From Mongoliimonas terrestris (lineage in GTDB: Bacteria > Pseudomonadota > Alphaproteobacteria > Rhizobiales > Pleomorphomonadaceae), in the NCBI RefSeq assembly GCF_001927285.1, contig NZ_MSIG01000007.1, forward strand, positions 186,001 through 250,000: a stretch of DNA of 64,000 bases. The letters run 5' to 3'. The notes beneath the pieces were generated by a model. It was not told the DNA's origin and did no database searches. It saw only the letters and a program-made list of their open reading frames with translations. Made by a program: the position numbers and the translations under genes. Positions 8,029-18,100 of the stretch are shown here, piece after piece (within the stretch, counting starts at the first letter, position 1; each line of letters begins with the position of its first letter).

Positions 8029-9033
8029 TCAGCCGCGTTTTTCCACCGACACGGGGAAGAGCGCCTTCCCGGTTGTCTCAAAGGCGGTGATGTTGCCGAC
8101 CGTGGTCTCGGCGATGGCGGTCAGCGCCTCGTCGGTGAGGAAGGCCTGGTGGCCGGTGATCAGCACGTTCGGGAAGGTGAGGAGCCGGGCGAACAGGTCG
8201 TCGCCGATGTAGCGGTTGGAAAGATCCTCGAAGAAGAAGTCGCCTTCCTCCTCGTAGACGTCGAGCGCCACGGCGCCGATGGCGCCGGATTTCAGGCCCT
8301 TCAGCACGGCGGCGGTGTGGATCACCGCGCCGCGGCTGGTGTTCACCAGCATCACCCCGCGCTTCATCCGGCCGATGGCCTCGGCGTTGATCAGGTGGTG
8401 CGTGTCCGGCGTGAGCGGGCAGTGCAGCGTGATGACATCGCTCTCCTGGCAGAGGGTGGGAAAATCGACGTACTCCACGCCCGCCGCCTCGCAGGCCGGG
8501 TTGAGATAGGCGTCGTGGGCGATCACCCGGCAGCCGAAGCCCTGGAGGATGCCGGCGACCAGCGCGCCGATCTTGCCGGTGCCGACCACGCCGGCCGTCT
8601 TGCCGTGGAGGTCGAAGCCGATCAGGCCGTCGAGGGCGAAATTGCCTTCGCGGACCCGGTTGTAGGCCCGATGGATCCGCCGGTTGAGGGTGAGCAACAG
8701 GGCGATGGTGTGCTCGGCGACCGCGTGCGGCGAATAGGCCGGCACGCGGGCGACGGTGAGGCCGAGCGCCTTGGCCGCGGAGAGGTCGACATTGTTGAAG
8801 CCGGCGCAGCGGAGTGCGATCAGGCTGACCCCGCTGTCGTTGAGGCGCGTCAGCACGGGCGCGTCCAGCCTGTCGTTGACGAAGACGCAGACGGCGGCGT
8901 GGCCCTTGGCGAGCACCGCGGTCTCCATCGAGAGATGTGGCTCCAGGAAGAGGAAGCTGTGGCGGCCTTCGGTATTGGCCGCCTCCAGGTAGCGCCGGTC
9001 GTAGGGCTTCGTGTTGAAGACGGCGACGTCCAT
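8029..9033 (-). CDS. ldhA: D-2-hydroxyacid dehydrogenase, fermentative D-lactate dehydrogenase type
   Basis: A 334-residue NAD-dependent D-2-hydroxyacid dehydrogenase. The Rossmann glycine motif is 'GVVGTGKIG' (about 149-157). The catalytic Arg lies in 'VNTSRGAVI', the Glu in the '[12 protein letters not shown]' region and the His in 'ITGHQAFLT'. The '[13 protein letters not shown]' insert and '[12 protein letters not shown]' start are characteristic of the LdhA group, which reduces pyruvate to D-lactate. An AGGAG ribosome site precedes the ATG. It stands alone on the minus strand, tail to tail with ispA. A broader 2-keto acid substrate is possible. Confidence 0.9.
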   Translation of the reverse strand: MDVAVFNTKPYDRRYLEAANTEGRHSFLFLEPHLSMETAVLAKGHAAVCVFVNDRLDAPVLTRLNDSGVSLIALRCAGFNNVDLSAAKALGLTVARVPAYSPHAVAEHTIALLLTLNRRIHRAYNRVREGNFALDGLIGFDLHGKTAGVVGTGKIGALVAGILQGFGCRVIAHDAYLNPACEAAGVEYVDFPTLCQESDVITLHCPLTPDTHHLINAEAIGRMKRGVMLVNTSRGAVIHTAAVLKGLKSGAIGAVALDVYEEEGDFFFEDLSNRYIGDDLFARLLTFPNVLITGHQAFLTDEALTAIAETTVGNITAFETTGKALFPVSVEKRG

Positions 9034-9174
9034 GCGGGAGCTCCTGTCGATCGGGTGGCGAACCGCGGCGGCACGAGCCGGCCGCGTCGCTCCCGATGCG
9101 ACTTTCGTACCACGATCCCGCCTTGCGACGATCCCGATCGACCGCGCGCCGGGACGCCCGGGGCCGGTCCGCCG

Positions 9175-10449
9175 TCAGGCGGCCGTCTCGGTCTCCGGCA
9201 CGGCGGCCCCGGCGGCGGCGGCCCGGCCGTAGCGCTTCTCGATATAGTCGAGGACCAGGGCCTGGAAGTCCTCCGCGATGCGCGGGCCGCGCAGCGTCAA
9301 CGCCTTGCGGCCGTCGATGAAGACCGGCGCGGCGGGCGCCTCGCCGGTGCCCGGCAGGGAGATGCCGATGTCGGCGTGCTTGGATTCGCCCGGCCCGTTC
9401 ACCACGCAGCCCATCACGGCGACCTTCAGCGCCTCCACGCCCGGATAGGTCTCCCGCCAGACCGGCATGGCCTCGCGGATCTGGTCCTGGATGGTCTTGG
9501 CGAGCTCCTGGAACACGGTGGACGTCGTCCGCCCGCAGCCTGGGCAGGCGGCCACCACCGGCACGAAGGCGCGGAAGCCCATCACCTGCAGTAGTTCCTG
9601 CGCCACCTGCACTTCGCGGGTGCGGTCGCCGCCAGGCTCCGGCGTCAGCGACACCCGGATGGTGTCGCCGATGCCCTGCTGCAGCAGGATGCCCATGGCG
9701 GCCGACGAGGCGACGATGCCCTTGGTGCCCATGCCGGCCTCGGTCAGGCCGAGGTGGAGGGCGTGGTCGGAGCGCTTCGCCAGTTCGGTGTAGACGGCGA
9801 TCAGGTCCTGCACCTGGCTGACCTTGGCGGAAAGAATGATCTTGTCGCGCGGAAGGCCGATCTCCTCGGCCCGCTCCGCCGACAGGATGGCGGACTGCAC
9901 GATGGTCTCCCGCATCACGTCGGCGGCCGACATGGGGAAGCCCTTGGCCTGGTTCTCGTCCATCAGGTAGGTCAGCAGGTCCTGGTCGAGCGAGCCCCAG
10001 TTGACGCCGATGCGCACCGGCTTGTTCCAGCGGGCGGCGAGCTCGATGATGTCGGCGAACTGCTTGTCCTTCTTGTCCTTGAAGCCGACGTTGCCCGGGT
10101 TGATCCGGTACTTGGCGAGCGCCTCGGCGCAGGCCGGATGGTCGGCGAGGAGCTTGTGGCCGATGTAGTGGAAGTCGCCGATCAGCGGCACGTCGAGACC
10201 GAGGCGGAGCAGCCGCTCGTGGATCTTCGGCACCGCCGCGGCGCTCTCGTCCCGGTCGACGGTGATGCGGACGAGCTCCGAGCCGGCACGCGCGAGGGCG
10301 GCGACCTGCGCCACGGTGCCGTCCACGTCGGCGGTGTCCGTGTTGGTCATCGACTGGACGACGATCGGTGCCGGCCCGCCCACCAGGACGGAGCCCACCC
10401 GCACGCCGACGGAGGCGCGGCGCGGCTGGGGCGCGGTGAAGTCGGTCAT
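9175..10449 (-). CDS. ispG: 4-hydroxy-3-methylbut-2-enyl diphosphate synthase
   Basis: A 424-residue IspG (GcpE), the penultimate enzyme of the MEP isoprenoid pathway. The N-terminal TIM barrel has '[19 protein letters not shown]' (about 28-46) and '[13 protein letters not shown]'. The C-terminal 4Fe-4S domain shows the two Cys of 'CPGCGRT' (about 305) and the Cys of 'GCVVNGPGE' (about 347). Length fits the bacterial family. The start codon overlaps the stop of the upstream Fur-family gene (ATGA), so the two are cotranscribed. Co-expression of an Fe-S enzyme with a metal regulator is notable but may simply be convenience. Confidence 0.97.
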   Translation of the reverse strand: MTDFTAPQPRRASVGVRVGSVLVGGPAPIVVQSMTNTDTADVDGTVAQVAALARAGSELVRITVDRDESAAAVPKIHERLLRLGLDVPLIGDFHYIGHKLLADHPACAEALAKYRINPGNVGFKDKKDKQFADIIELAARWNKPVRIGVNWGSLDQDLLTYLMDENQAKGFPMSAADVMRETIVQSAILSAERAEEIGLPRDKIILSAKVSQVQDLIAVYTELAKRSDHALHLGLTEAGMGTKGIVASSAAMGILLQQGIGDTIRVSLTPEPGGDRTREVQVAQELLQVMGFRAFVPVVAACPGCGRTTSTVFQELAKTIQDQIREAMPVWRETYPGVEALKVAVMGCVVNGPGESKHADIGISLPGTGEAPAAPVFIDGRKALTLRGPRIAEDFQALVLDYIEKRYGRAAAAGAAVPETETAA

Positions 10450-10973
10450 TCGTCGTCTCCGAGGGTCAGGGCAGGTTCCGGGCGCCGCGTCGCGCCCTCG
10501 AGCTGGCAGCGCGCGCAGAGGCCGCGCATTTCAAGGACGGCCGACGTCGCCTGGAAGCCGGAGGCGGCGGCCATGCGATCGAGCACGGGCGCGAGCCCGG
10601 CGTCCTCCGCCTCCACGGCGACGCCGCAGCTTTCGCAAAGGAGGAAGACCACGGCCGCCTCGGCGCTCGCCTCGCCGTGGTCGTGGCTGCAGGCCAGGAA
10701 GGCGTTGCGGCTCTCGATCCGGTGCACGAAGCGGTTGGCGACGAGGAAGTCGAGCGCCCGGTAGACCGAGATCGGGCTCGGCCGCCGGCTGCGGTCGGCG
10801 ATGTGGTCGATGATCTCGTAGGCCGACATGGGCACGTGGCGGGCGAGCAGCACGTCGAGCACCTGACGCCGCTGGGCGGTCATGCGCAGGCCGAGCGTCT
10901 CGCAGCGCCGTTCCACCCGGTCGAGGGCGTCGTGGCGGCAGACCTGGTGGTCGTGATCGTCGTGACCGTGCAA
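10446..10973 (-). CDS. zur: Fur-family metal-responsive repressor, Zur-like
   Basis: A 175-residue Fur-superfamily regulator. A His-rich head ([13 protein letters not shown]) is followed by the winged helix ('[15 protein letters not shown]', '[20 protein letters not shown]'). The dimerisation domain carries 'ACSHDHGE' and two CxxC pairs (CESC near 128, CARC near 160), the structural zinc site seen in Zur and related proteins. The aligned position reads 'FLLCESCG', closer to Zur than to iron Fur or Irr. The start appears to be TTG (minus-strand TTGCAC), with GGAAGG upstream. First gene of a two-gene operon with ispG. Zinc is the most likely effector; other metals are not excluded. Confidence 0.88.
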   Translation of the reverse strand: MHGHDDHDHQVCRHDALDRVERRCETLGLRMTAQRRQVLDVLLARHVPMSAYEIIDHIADRSRRPSPISVYRALDFLVANRFVHRIESRNAFLACSHDHGEASAEAAVVFLLCESCGVAVEAEDAGLAPVLDRMAAASGFQATSAVLEMRGLCARCQLEGATRRPEPALTLGDDE

Positions 10974-11203
10974 GAGCGGGCGCCTTCCGCGGGGTGTCCG
11001 GTGTCCCTCTCATATAGCCATCCCTCCGGCGCGGTGGAAGTCCGCCGATGCCCAAGCCGGTCGCGGTGCCGGCCGAAGAGCACCGACCCGCTTCACCGGC
11101 GCCGGTCCGATCACCGGAAGGGGAAGCGCTGGGGCTGGCCTTCCGTGTGCAGTGCGTCATAGTGTTCGCGCACCTGCGGCAACGGTTCGGACGGAGGATG
11201 GCC

Positions 11204-11986
11204 ATGTTTGACGGCAAGGCGGCGATCGTGACGGGATCCACCTCCGGCATCGGGCTCTCGATCGCCACGGCCTTCGCCCGCCAGGGCGCCGACGTGATCC
11301 TCAACGGTTTCGGCGACCCGGACGCGATCGAGCGGACGCGCGCGGATCTGGCGGCCGAGACCGGCGTCACCGTGCTCCATTCGGCGGCCGACATGTCGAA
11401 GCCGGCGGAGATCGCCGCCCTGATCGGCCTTGCCGAAAGCGCCTTCGGCCGGCTCGACATCCTCGTCAACAACGCCGGCATCCAGCATGTCGCCCCGGTG
11501 GAAGAGTTTCCGGCGGAGAAGTGGGACTTGGTGATCGCCATCAACCTCACCGCCGCCTTCCACACCATCCGGGCGGCGATCCCGCTGATGAAGCGGCAGG
11601 GCTGGGGCCGCATCATCAACACCGCGTCCGCCCACGCGCTGGTGGCCTCGCCCTACAAGTCGGCCTATGTGGCGGCCAAGCACGGCATCGCGGGGCTGAC
11701 CAAGACCGTCGCCCTCGAAGTCGCCCGCGACGGCATCACGGTCAACGCCATCGCGCCCGGCTATGTCTGGACGCCGCTCGTGGAAAAGCAAATCCCCGAC
11801 ACCATGAAGGCGCGCGGCATGACCGAGACGGAGGTGAAGGAGCAGGTCCTCCTCGCCGCCCAGCCCACCAAGGCCTTCGTGACGGTGGACGAGATCGCCG
11901 GGCTCGCCGTCTATCTCGCCTCCGACGCGGCACGCTCCATCACCGGCACCATCCTGCCGGTCGACGGCGGGTGGACCGCCCAATGA
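11204..11986 (+). CDS. bdhA: 3-hydroxybutyrate dehydrogenase
   Basis: A 260-residue short-chain dehydrogenase that interconverts 3-hydroxybutyrate and acetoacetate, used in polyhydroxybutyrate breakdown. It has the TGSTSGIG cofactor loop (about 9-16), NNAG, the active-site Ser in 'NTASAHALVASPYKSAYVAAK' with YxxxK, and 'NAIAPGYVWTPLVEKQIPD', typical of BdhA. The ATG at 11204 is chosen because GGAGG lies six bases before it; the ATG two codons earlier touches the ribosome site. Followed after 49 bases by a patatin-like gene on the same strand, a pairing frequent in Hyphomicrobiales. Confidence 0.92.
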   Translation: MFDGKAAIVTGSTSGIGLSIATAFARQGADVILNGFGDPDAIERTRADLAAETGVTVLHSAADMSKPAEIAALIGLAESAFGRLDILVNNAGIQHVAPVEEFPAEKWDLVIAINLTAAFHTIRAAIPLMKRQGWGRIINTASAHALVASPYKSAYVAAKHGIAGLTKTVALEVARDGITVNAIAPGYVWTPLVEKQIPDTMKARGMTETEVKEQVLLAAQPTKAFVTVDEIAGLAVYLASDAARSITGTILPVDGGWTAQ

Positions 11987-12035
11987 CCGGCGCGTCCGCC
12001 GGCGCGTCCGTCCGGCACCGCCGGGGAGGGCGTTC

Positions 12036-13061
12036 GTGACGCCCGCCGGCCGCAAGACCGTCAACCTCGCGCTCCAGGGCGGCGGCGCCCACGGGGCGTT
12101 CACCTGGGGCGTGCTCGACGCGCTCCTGGAAGACGACCGGATCGGCTTCGAGGCGATCTCCGGGGCAAGCGCCGGGGCCATGAACGCGGTGGTGATGGCG
12201 GCCGGCTACGCCACCGGCGGGCGGCCGGGCGCGCGCCTCGCCCTCGACCGATTCTGGCGCGGCATCAGCCTGGAGGGGCGCGTGGCGGGGCCGCGGACGA
12301 CGCTCCTGGAAACCTGGTTCGGCGCCTGGCCGATGCCCTTCAAGGTGCCGAAGCTGCCCTTCTTCGACCTCTTCGCCCGGATGGCGAGCCCCTACGACTT
12401 CAACCCGCTCAACATCAACCCGCTTCAGGACCTGATCGGCGAGCAGGTGGACTTCGCGGCGCTCCGCGCCTGCCCGGACCTGAAGCTCTATCTCTCGGCC
12501 ACCAACGTGCGGACGGGCAAGATCCGCGTCTTCTCCAACGCCGAGCTGACGCCTGCCGCCGTGATGGCCTCCGCCTGCCTGCCCATGCTGTTCCACGCGG
12601 TGGAGATCGACGGGGAGCACTATTGGGACGGCGGCTACATGGGCAACCCGCCGCTCTTCCCCTTCTTCGGCGAGACCCGGTCGGGCGACATCCTGCTCGT
12701 CCAGATCAACCCGATCGAGCGGCCGGACCTGCCGCGCTCCGCCGAGGAGATCGTGGAGCGGGTGAACGAGATCACCTTCAACGGCTCGCTCCTGCGCGAA
12801 CTGCGCGCCATCGACTTCGTCAACCGGATGAACGAGGAAGGCCGCCTCGACACCAGCCGCTACCAGACCAACCGGGTGCACCGGATCGACGGGGCGGACG
12901 CGCTCGCGGCCTATTCGGCGTCCACCCGGCTCGACACGTCCTTCGCCTTCTTCGAGGACCTGAAGGAGATCGGCCGGGCCGCCGCCCTCGACTTCCTCGA
13001 ACGGCATTTCGACGCCATCGGCGCGCGGAGCACGCTCGACCTGCGCGACGCCTTCTCCTGA
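12036..13061 (+). CDS. Patatin-like phospholipase/esterase
   Basis: A 341-residue patatin-family serine hydrolase. The oxyanion loop is 'LQGGGAHGAFTWGVLD' (about 14-29), the nucleophile elbow is G-A-S-A-G (about 48-52) and the catalytic Asp is in 'WDGGYMGNPPLFPF'. Ser/Asp dyad and order are intact, so it is expected to be active as an acyl hydrolase in the cytoplasm or at the membrane. The start is GTG. It follows bdhA on the same strand. Some patatins act on polyhydroxybutyrate granules or lipids; the substrate cannot be told here. Confidence 0.92.
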   Translation: MTPAGRKTVNLALQGGGAHGAFTWGVLDALLEDDRIGFEAISGASAGAMNAVVMAAGYATGGRPGARLALDRFWRGISLEGRVAGPRTTLLETWFGAWPMPFKVPKLPFFDLFARMASPYDFNPLNINPLQDLIGEQVDFAALRACPDLKLYLSATNVRTGKIRVFSNAELTPAAVMASACLPMLFHAVEIDGEHYWDGGYMGNPPLFPFFGETRSGDILLVQINPIERPDLPRSAEEIVERVNEITFNGSLLRELRAIDFVNRMNEEGRLDTSRYQTNRVHRIDGADALAAYSASTRLDTSFAFFEDLKEIGRAAALDFLERHFDAIGARSTLDLRDAFS

Positions 13062-13102
13062 GCCCCTTCCCCTCACCGTTCCAAGCGCGAGACCACCGGA
13101 CC

Positions 13103-13951
13103 ATGGCGGACGACAAGCGAGTGATCCTCATCACGGGCGCCTCGTCGGGCATCGGCTTTGCCGCCGCCCGCGACATGGCGGCGCGCGGCTGGCGGGTGTT
13201 CGCCACGGTGCGCACCGACGCGGACGCGGAGCGGGTCGGCGCCCTTCCCGGCGTCACCGTGCTCCGGCTCGACTACACCCGCCCCGCCGAGATCGCCGCC
13301 GCCGCCGAGGCGGTGCTTTCCGCCACCGGTGGGCGGATCGACGCGCTCTTCAACAACGGCGCCTACGGCCAGCCGGGCGCCGTGGAGGACCTGACGACCG
13401 ATGTGCTCCGCGCCCAGTTCGAGGCGAACGTGTTCGGCTGGCACGACCTCACTTGCCGGCTGATCCCGGCCATGCGGGCGCGGGGTGGCGGGCGCATCGT
13501 GCAATGCTCGTCTATCCTCGGCTTCATCGCCATGAAATACCGGGGCGCCTACATCGCCTCCAAGCACGCGCTGGAAGGGCTGACCGACACCCTGCGGATG
13601 GAGCTGAAGGGCACCGGCATCGCGGTGGTGTCGATCCAGCCGGGGCCGATCGCCACCAACTTCGTCGCCGCCTCCATGCGCCGCTTCCACGAGACCATCG
13701 ACATCGCCGGGTCGGCCCACAAGGCCGTCTACGAGCGCCGGCTCGCCCGGATGGCGCGGGGTGGGGCGACCCGCTTCAAGCTGCCGCCGGAGGCCGTTGT
13801 GGCCTGCCTGATCGAGGCCTGCGAGAGCCCGCGCCCGCGCCCGGTCTACCGGGTGACGCAGCCGACGAAGACGCTGGCGGTGCTGAAGCGGGTGCTGCCG
13901 ACGCGCGCCTGGCACCGCTTCCTGGAGAAGGCGTCGGACGCGGAGGAATGA
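13103..13951 (+). CDS. Short-chain dehydrogenase/reductase
   Basis: A 282-residue classical SDR. The cofactor motif is TGASSGIG (about 11-18). NNGAYGQ replaces the usual NNAG. The catalytic Ser and Tyr-x-x-x-Lys are in 'CSSILGFIAMKYRGAYIASK' (about 138-157). The C-terminal tail 'RVTQPTKTLAVLKRVLPTRAWHRFL' with basic and hydrophobic residues resembles the SDR group linked to lipid or retinol-type substrates. Starts 41 bases after the patatin gene, so possibly cotranscribed. Substrate unknown. Confidence 0.88.
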   Translation: MADDKRVILITGASSGIGFAAARDMAARGWRVFATVRTDADAERVGALPGVTVLRLDYTRPAEIAAAAEAVLSATGGRIDALFNNGAYGQPGAVEDLTTDVLRAQFEANVFGWHDLTCRLIPAMRARGGGRIVQCSSILGFIAMKYRGAYIASKHALEGLTDTLRMELKGTGIAVVSIQPGPIATNFVAASMRRFHETIDIAGSAHKAVYERRLARMARGGATRFKLPPEAVVACLIEACESPRPRPVYRVTQPTKTLAVLKRVLPTRAWHRFLEKASDAEE

Positions 13952-14101
13952 GGCCGAAAGGCGTTGCCTGACCGGCACACGTGTCTGTGACAAAGCGGAC
14001 TTCGGGCGAATCACACGCTTCACAGGCCTGACACAGACGCTATACATTATCGCGGGCGCTCCTGGAGGTTCCTTTCAGGATTCGGTCGAGGAGAGCGTGA
14101 G

Positions 14102-14659
14102 GTGACGATTGCCGTCTCGCCGGACGCGCATCCGGCGCTGGTACTCAACGCGGACTACCGTCCGCTGAGCTACTATCCCCTGTCGCTGTGGTCGTGGCAG
14201 GACGCGATCAAGGCTGTCTTTCTGGATCGGGTCAACATCGTCTCCGAATACGACCTCGTGGTCCGAAGTCCGAGCTTCGAGTTCAGACTTCCCTCCGTCG
14301 TTTCGCTGAAGACCTTCGTCAAGCCGTCCCGTCACCCCGCCTTCACCCGGTTCAACGTCTTCCTCCGCGACCGTTTCAGCTGCCAGTACTGCGGATCCCG
14401 GGAAGACCTGACGTTCGACCACCTGGTGCCGCGCTCCAAAGGCGGCCAGACCACCTGGGAGAACGTCGTCACCGCCTGCTCGCCCTGCAATCTGAGGAAA
14501 GCCAACAAGACGGTCGGCGAGGCCGGGATGATGCTCCACATGCATCCCTTCGCCCCGTCCGTGCAGGACCTCCACAACAACGGCCGGCTCTTCCCGCCGA
14601 ACTTCCTGCACGACAGCTGGCTGGACTTCCTCTACTGGGACACCGAGCTGGACCCCTGA
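14102..14659 (+). CDS. HNH endonuclease-domain protein
   Basis: A 185-residue protein with an HNH nuclease domain in its middle (about 85-140). CQYC (about 95-98) and CSPC (about 126-129) form a zinc site, and 'TFDHLVPRSKGGQTTWENVV' carries the catalytic His and Asn. The N-terminal 'ALVLNADYRPLSYYPLSLWS' segment and the C-terminal 'WLDFLYWDTELDP' tail are typical of a stand-alone HNH group widespread in alphaproteobacteria; its role is not established. The start is GTG, with GAGGAG about ten bases upstream. No methyltransferase or phage gene is adjacent, so it is not obviously a restriction enzyme. Confidence 0.88.
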   Translation: MTIAVSPDAHPALVLNADYRPLSYYPLSLWSWQDAIKAVFLDRVNIVSEYDLVVRSPSFEFRLPSVVSLKTFVKPSRHPAFTRFNVFLRDRFSCQYCGSREDLTFDHLVPRSKGGQTTWENVVTACSPCNLRKANKTVGEAGMMLHMHPFAPSVQDLHNNGRLFPPNFLHDSWLDFLYWDTELDP

Positions 14660-14741
14660 GCGCGGAAAGCCGGACCGGGAAGGCCGGGCGCGGCCGGTCG
14701 ACCTGCCGCCTCGATCGACCACCATCGCGCCCCGGCCGCCA

Positions 14742-16955
14742 TCACGCTCCGGCTGCAAGCCCGATCTGCGGCAGCTTGCCGTTCTGGCGCAGACGCCGTT
14801 CGGGCGGCGCGACCAGCATCCAACGCAAGCCGATCTCCTCCGCCGCCATCGGGCGGGCGAAATAGAAGCCCTGCAGTTCGTGACAGCCGGCTTCCGCCAG
14901 CAGCCGCGCCTCGGCGGCGCACTCGATGCCTTCCGCCGCCACGCGGATGCCGAGGGCGTCTGCCACCGCGATCGTGGCGTGGACGAGCTTCTGGATCGCC
15001 AGGTCGTCGCAGGTGCCGGCCACCAGCGACCGGTCGATCTTCACCTTGTCGAAGGCGAAGCGGCGGAGGTAGCCGATCGACGAGAAGCCGGTGCCGAAAT
15101 CGTCGAGCGCCACGGTGACGCCGAGCTGGCGGACGGCCGCCAGCATGTGCTGCGCGCGGTCCGGATTGGCGACCAGGAAGGTCTCGGTGATCTCGATCTC
15201 CAGCTGGCTCGCCGGCAGGCCGGTCTCGGTCAGCACATCGCGCACCACCGTGTCGAAGTTGGGGTTGCGGAACTGGGCCGGCGACACGTTGACCGAGACG
15301 CGAAGGCCGGACCAGGCGAGCGCGTCCTCGCAGGCCTTGCGCAGCACCCACCGGCCGAGGTCGTCGATGAGGCCGGTCTCCTCCGCGATCGGGATGAAGT
15401 CGGCCGGCGACACGGGCTCCCCGCCCGGCGGGGTCCAGCGAAGCAGGGCCTCCACGCCGACGAGCGTCCGGGTGCGGGCATCGACCAGCGGCTGGTAGAC
15501 CACCGAGAGGTCTCCCGCGGCGAGCGCGGCTCTGAGCGCGGAGGCGATGGCGGTCCGTTCCGCCCGGCGCTGGTCCAGATCGGCGCGGTAGACGACCGCG
15601 CGCCGCTTTCCGCCCTCCTTGGCGGCGTACATGGCCACGTCGGCGCGCCGAACCAGCTCCACGGCCGACGACTCGCCGACCTGCGAGGTCGCGATGCCGA
15701 TCGATGTGCCCACGGGCACCACGCGCCCCTCGATGTCGAACGGCTCTTCCAGGGCGTGCAGCATGCGGTCCGAGACGAGCCGGCCGCGCAGGGTCGACTC
15801 CGGTCCGGTGATGACCACGGCGAACTCGTCGCCGCCGAGCCGCACCAGGAGACCCGAGGCCGACACCGCCTTGCGGAAGGCGTCGCTGACGGCGCGCAGC
15901 AGCTTGTCGCCGGTCTCGTGGCCGTAGGTGTCGTTGGTCTCCTTGAAGCCATCGAGGTCGAGGAAGATGACCGTGACCTCCGGGCCGTCCGCGCTGGCGA
16001 AGGACCGGTCGAGGGCCGCCTGGAAGGCCGCCCGGTTCGGCAGCGCGGTCAGCGGGTCGTGCAGCGATGCGAAGAGGGCGTTCTGCTCGCCCCGGTAGGT
16101 GGACTGCATGTTGCGCCAGGACACCCCGATCAGGAAGGTCATGACGATCCCGAGGAGGGCCAGCACGCCGAGGGCCGGCGGCAGGGCGTTGGCGTAGGCC
16201 TGGTTGCCGGGCGCCCGGGCGCTCCAGGTGAGCGCGGCGACCGGTTTGCCGAGCGGGTTGTTGATCGGCAGGACCTGGCCCTGGCCGGACAGGCTCGGGG
16301 TCATGTGAAGGTCGGGCAGGGCAAAGTCGCGGCCGAGCTTGGTGATCATCGCCGGACCGATCGTGGTCGCCAGAACCAGGATGCGGATCTCGCCGGACGG
16401 CGGTTCGATGTCCTCCGAATAGGGCAGCACAGGCCCGGCGGCGACCGCCAGGGCGCCCCATGTGGAGCCGATGAAGCTCACGCGGGCGCCTTTGCTGGCG
16501 GTTGCCGGATCCATGTGGTCGATCATCAACTGCAGGCCGGGGCCAATATAATCCTCGACCCCGCCCTTGAGCGGCTGGCCGTTGCGGAAGGCCGCCAACG
16601 TGCGGTGATGCTCGTCGATCAGGAACGCCGTGTCGAAGAGATTGGCCGCCTCGGTGGCGTCCCGCATGTTCTCCTGCACGAAGGCCGTATTGGGCGTGCC
16701 GTAGAGGTTGCGGACGGCGTCGTCCCAGAGCGCGTACTCGTCATGGCCGACGCGAATGCGCTCGAGCGCGCTCGCCATCGCGGTTTTCGCCGCGCGCACC
16801 GCGTGCTGCGCCTCCAGGGTGTTGACCTCGTCGGCCATGCGGCCAAGGCCGATGAACACCACCGACGTGGTGGCGGCGATCGTCAACAGGCCCGGCACGG
16901 CCACGCCGAGGATGAACTCGATGATCCGACGGTTCTTGGATTTGGCCCGCGCCAT
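14742..16955 (-). CDS. CHASE4-like sensor GGDEF-EAL protein (cyclic-di-GMP turnover)
   Basis: A 737-residue inner-membrane protein. A first membrane helix (about 11-35) and a second near 262-285 flank a periplasmic sensor of about 225 residues that reads like CHASE4 ('HDEYALWDDAVRNLYG', 'AFLIDEHHRTLAAF'). A GGDEF domain (about 300-460) has an intact GGDEF, so cyclase activity is possible. An EAL domain (about 475-725) has EALLRW, NVSPAQF, 'EITETFLV' and DDFGTGFSS, the residues needed for phosphodiesterase activity. Which activity dominates cannot be predicted. Monocistronic, with an AT-rich upstream stretch near 16990-17015 probably containing the promoter. Confidence 0.95.
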   Translation of the reverse strand: MARAKSKNRRIIEFILGVAVPGLLTIAATTSVVFIGLGRMADEVNTLEAQHAVRAAKTAMASALERIRVGHDEYALWDDAVRNLYGTPNTAFVQENMRDATEAANLFDTAFLIDEHHRTLAAFRNGQPLKGGVEDYIGPGLQLMIDHMDPATASKGARVSFIGSTWGALAVAAGPVLPYSEDIEPPSGEIRILVLATTIGPAMITKLGRDFALPDLHMTPSLSGQGQVLPINNPLGKPVAALTWSARAPGNQAYANALPPALGVLALLGIVMTFLIGVSWRNMQSTYRGEQNALFASLHDPLTALPNRAAFQAALDRSFASADGPEVTVIFLDLDGFKETNDTYGHETGDKLLRAVSDAFRKAVSASGLLVRLGGDEFAVVITGPESTLRGRLVSDRMLHALEEPFDIEGRVVPVGTSIGIATSQVGESSAVELVRRADVAMYAAKEGGKRRAVVYRADLDQRRAERTAIASALRAALAAGDLSVVYQPLVDARTRTLVGVEALLRWTPPGGEPVSPADFIPIAEETGLIDDLGRWVLRKACEDALAWSGLRVSVNVSPAQFRNPNFDTVVRDVLTETGLPASQLEIEITETFLVANPDRAQHMLAAVRQLGVTVALDDFGTGFSSIGYLRRFAFDKVKIDRSLVAGTCDDLAIQKLVHATIAVADALGIRVAAEGIECAAEARLLAEAGCHELQGFYFARPMAAEEIGLRWMLVAPPERRLRQNGKLPQIGLAAGA

Positions 16956-17190
16956 CTTTGGATTGCCCCCTTAGGGCACGCTAAGCGCGTCGTGTTAAAA
17001 AACGAAAAATATGCATCTGTCAGAGGGCTTTGGACCGCGAAAGGCCGCTCCTTGAGGCCGTGTCGTCACAACCTTGGATCGTCGTCGGTTGCGGCGCTGC
17101 TGCGGCGCGGATCTTGTGGCGGCGGTGGCGGGCCGCTATGGGATGGGCGCCGTCGGGTGGTCCGAACCCGGCAAGGAGGTTCCGCGCCTG

Positions 17191-18081
17191 ATGTCCGCGT
17201 CCCGCCGCCGCGCCACCCTGATCGGCCTCTCGGCGGTCGTCATGTGGTCCATGCTCGGCCTCTTCACCGCCGGATCCGGAGAGGTGCCGCCCTTCCTCCT
17301 CAACGGGCTCTGCTTCGGCCTTTCCGGCGCCGCGGCGCTCGCCTATCTGAAGCTCTCAGGCCGGGGCTGGTCGGCGCTCCGCCAGCCGCTGCCGGTCTGG
17401 ATCGTCGGCACCGGCGGCCTGTTCGGCTTCCACGCGCTCTACTTCACGGCGCTCCGTCATGCGCCGCCGGTGGAGGCCAATCTCATCAACTATCTCTGGC
17501 CGCTCCTGATCGTGCTCTTCTCCGGCCTGCTGCCGGGCGAGCGGCTGAGAGCCCATCATGTCGCCGGCGTCCTGCTCGGCTTCGTCGGGGCCGCTCTCCT
17601 GATCGCACGGGGCGGCTTCTCGCTCTCGGCGGACCACACGATCGGCTATGCGGCGGCCATCGCATCGGCGCTGACCTGGTCCAGCTACTCGGTGGTGTCG
17701 CGCCGCATGGCCGCGGTGCCGACCGAGGCGGTGGCGGGTTTCTGCGTGGCGACCGCCGTCCTCTCCTTCGCCGCGCACGCCCTCTTCGAGACGACGGTGC
17801 TGCCGGCTTCGGCCGGCGAGTGGACCATGGTGGCCCTTCTCGCCGTCCTGCCGGTGGGGGCCGCCTTCTTCGTCTGGGACTACGGGGTGAAGCGCGGCGA
17901 CATCCAGGTGCTGGGGGCGGCCGCCTACGCGGCGCCGGTGCTCTCCACGCTGACCCTGGTGGCGGCGGGCTATGGCCGGCTCGACCTCTCGGTCGGCTTT
18001 GCCTGCCTTCTGGTCACGGGCGGCGCGCTGATCGCCGCCAAGGACCTCTTCGTCGCGCGAAAGCCCGCGGCGGCGGCCTGA
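17191..18081 (+). CDS. DMT-superfamily (EamA) exporter, YddG-like
   Basis: A 296-residue inner-membrane protein with about ten hydrophobic segments arranged as two EamA repeats. The first is around 10-140, with 'VEANLINYLWPLLIVLFSGL'; the second is around 150-290. The motif 'NLINYLWPLLIVL' near 'ALRHAPPVEA' is typical of the YddG/aromatic amino-acid exporter branch. The ATG is chosen for the AAGGAGG about ten bases upstream; the open frame extends further 5' without family support. Tail to tail with the DUF985 gene. Cargo is not known. Confidence 0.88.
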   Translation: MSASRRRATLIGLSAVVMWSMLGLFTAGSGEVPPFLLNGLCFGLSGAAALAYLKLSGRGWSALRQPLPVWIVGTGGLFGFHALYFTALRHAPPVEANLINYLWPLLIVLFSGLLPGERLRAHHVAGVLLGFVGAALLIARGGFSLSADHTIGYAAAIASALTWSSYSVVSRRMAAVPTEAVAGFCVATAVLSFAAHALFETTVLPASAGEWTMVALLAVLPVGAAFFVWDYGVKRGDIQVLGAAAYAAPVLSTLTLVAAGYGRLDLSVGFACLLVTGGALIAAKDLFVARKPAAAA

Positions 18082-18100
18082 GCCGGCGCGTTCGGGGGCC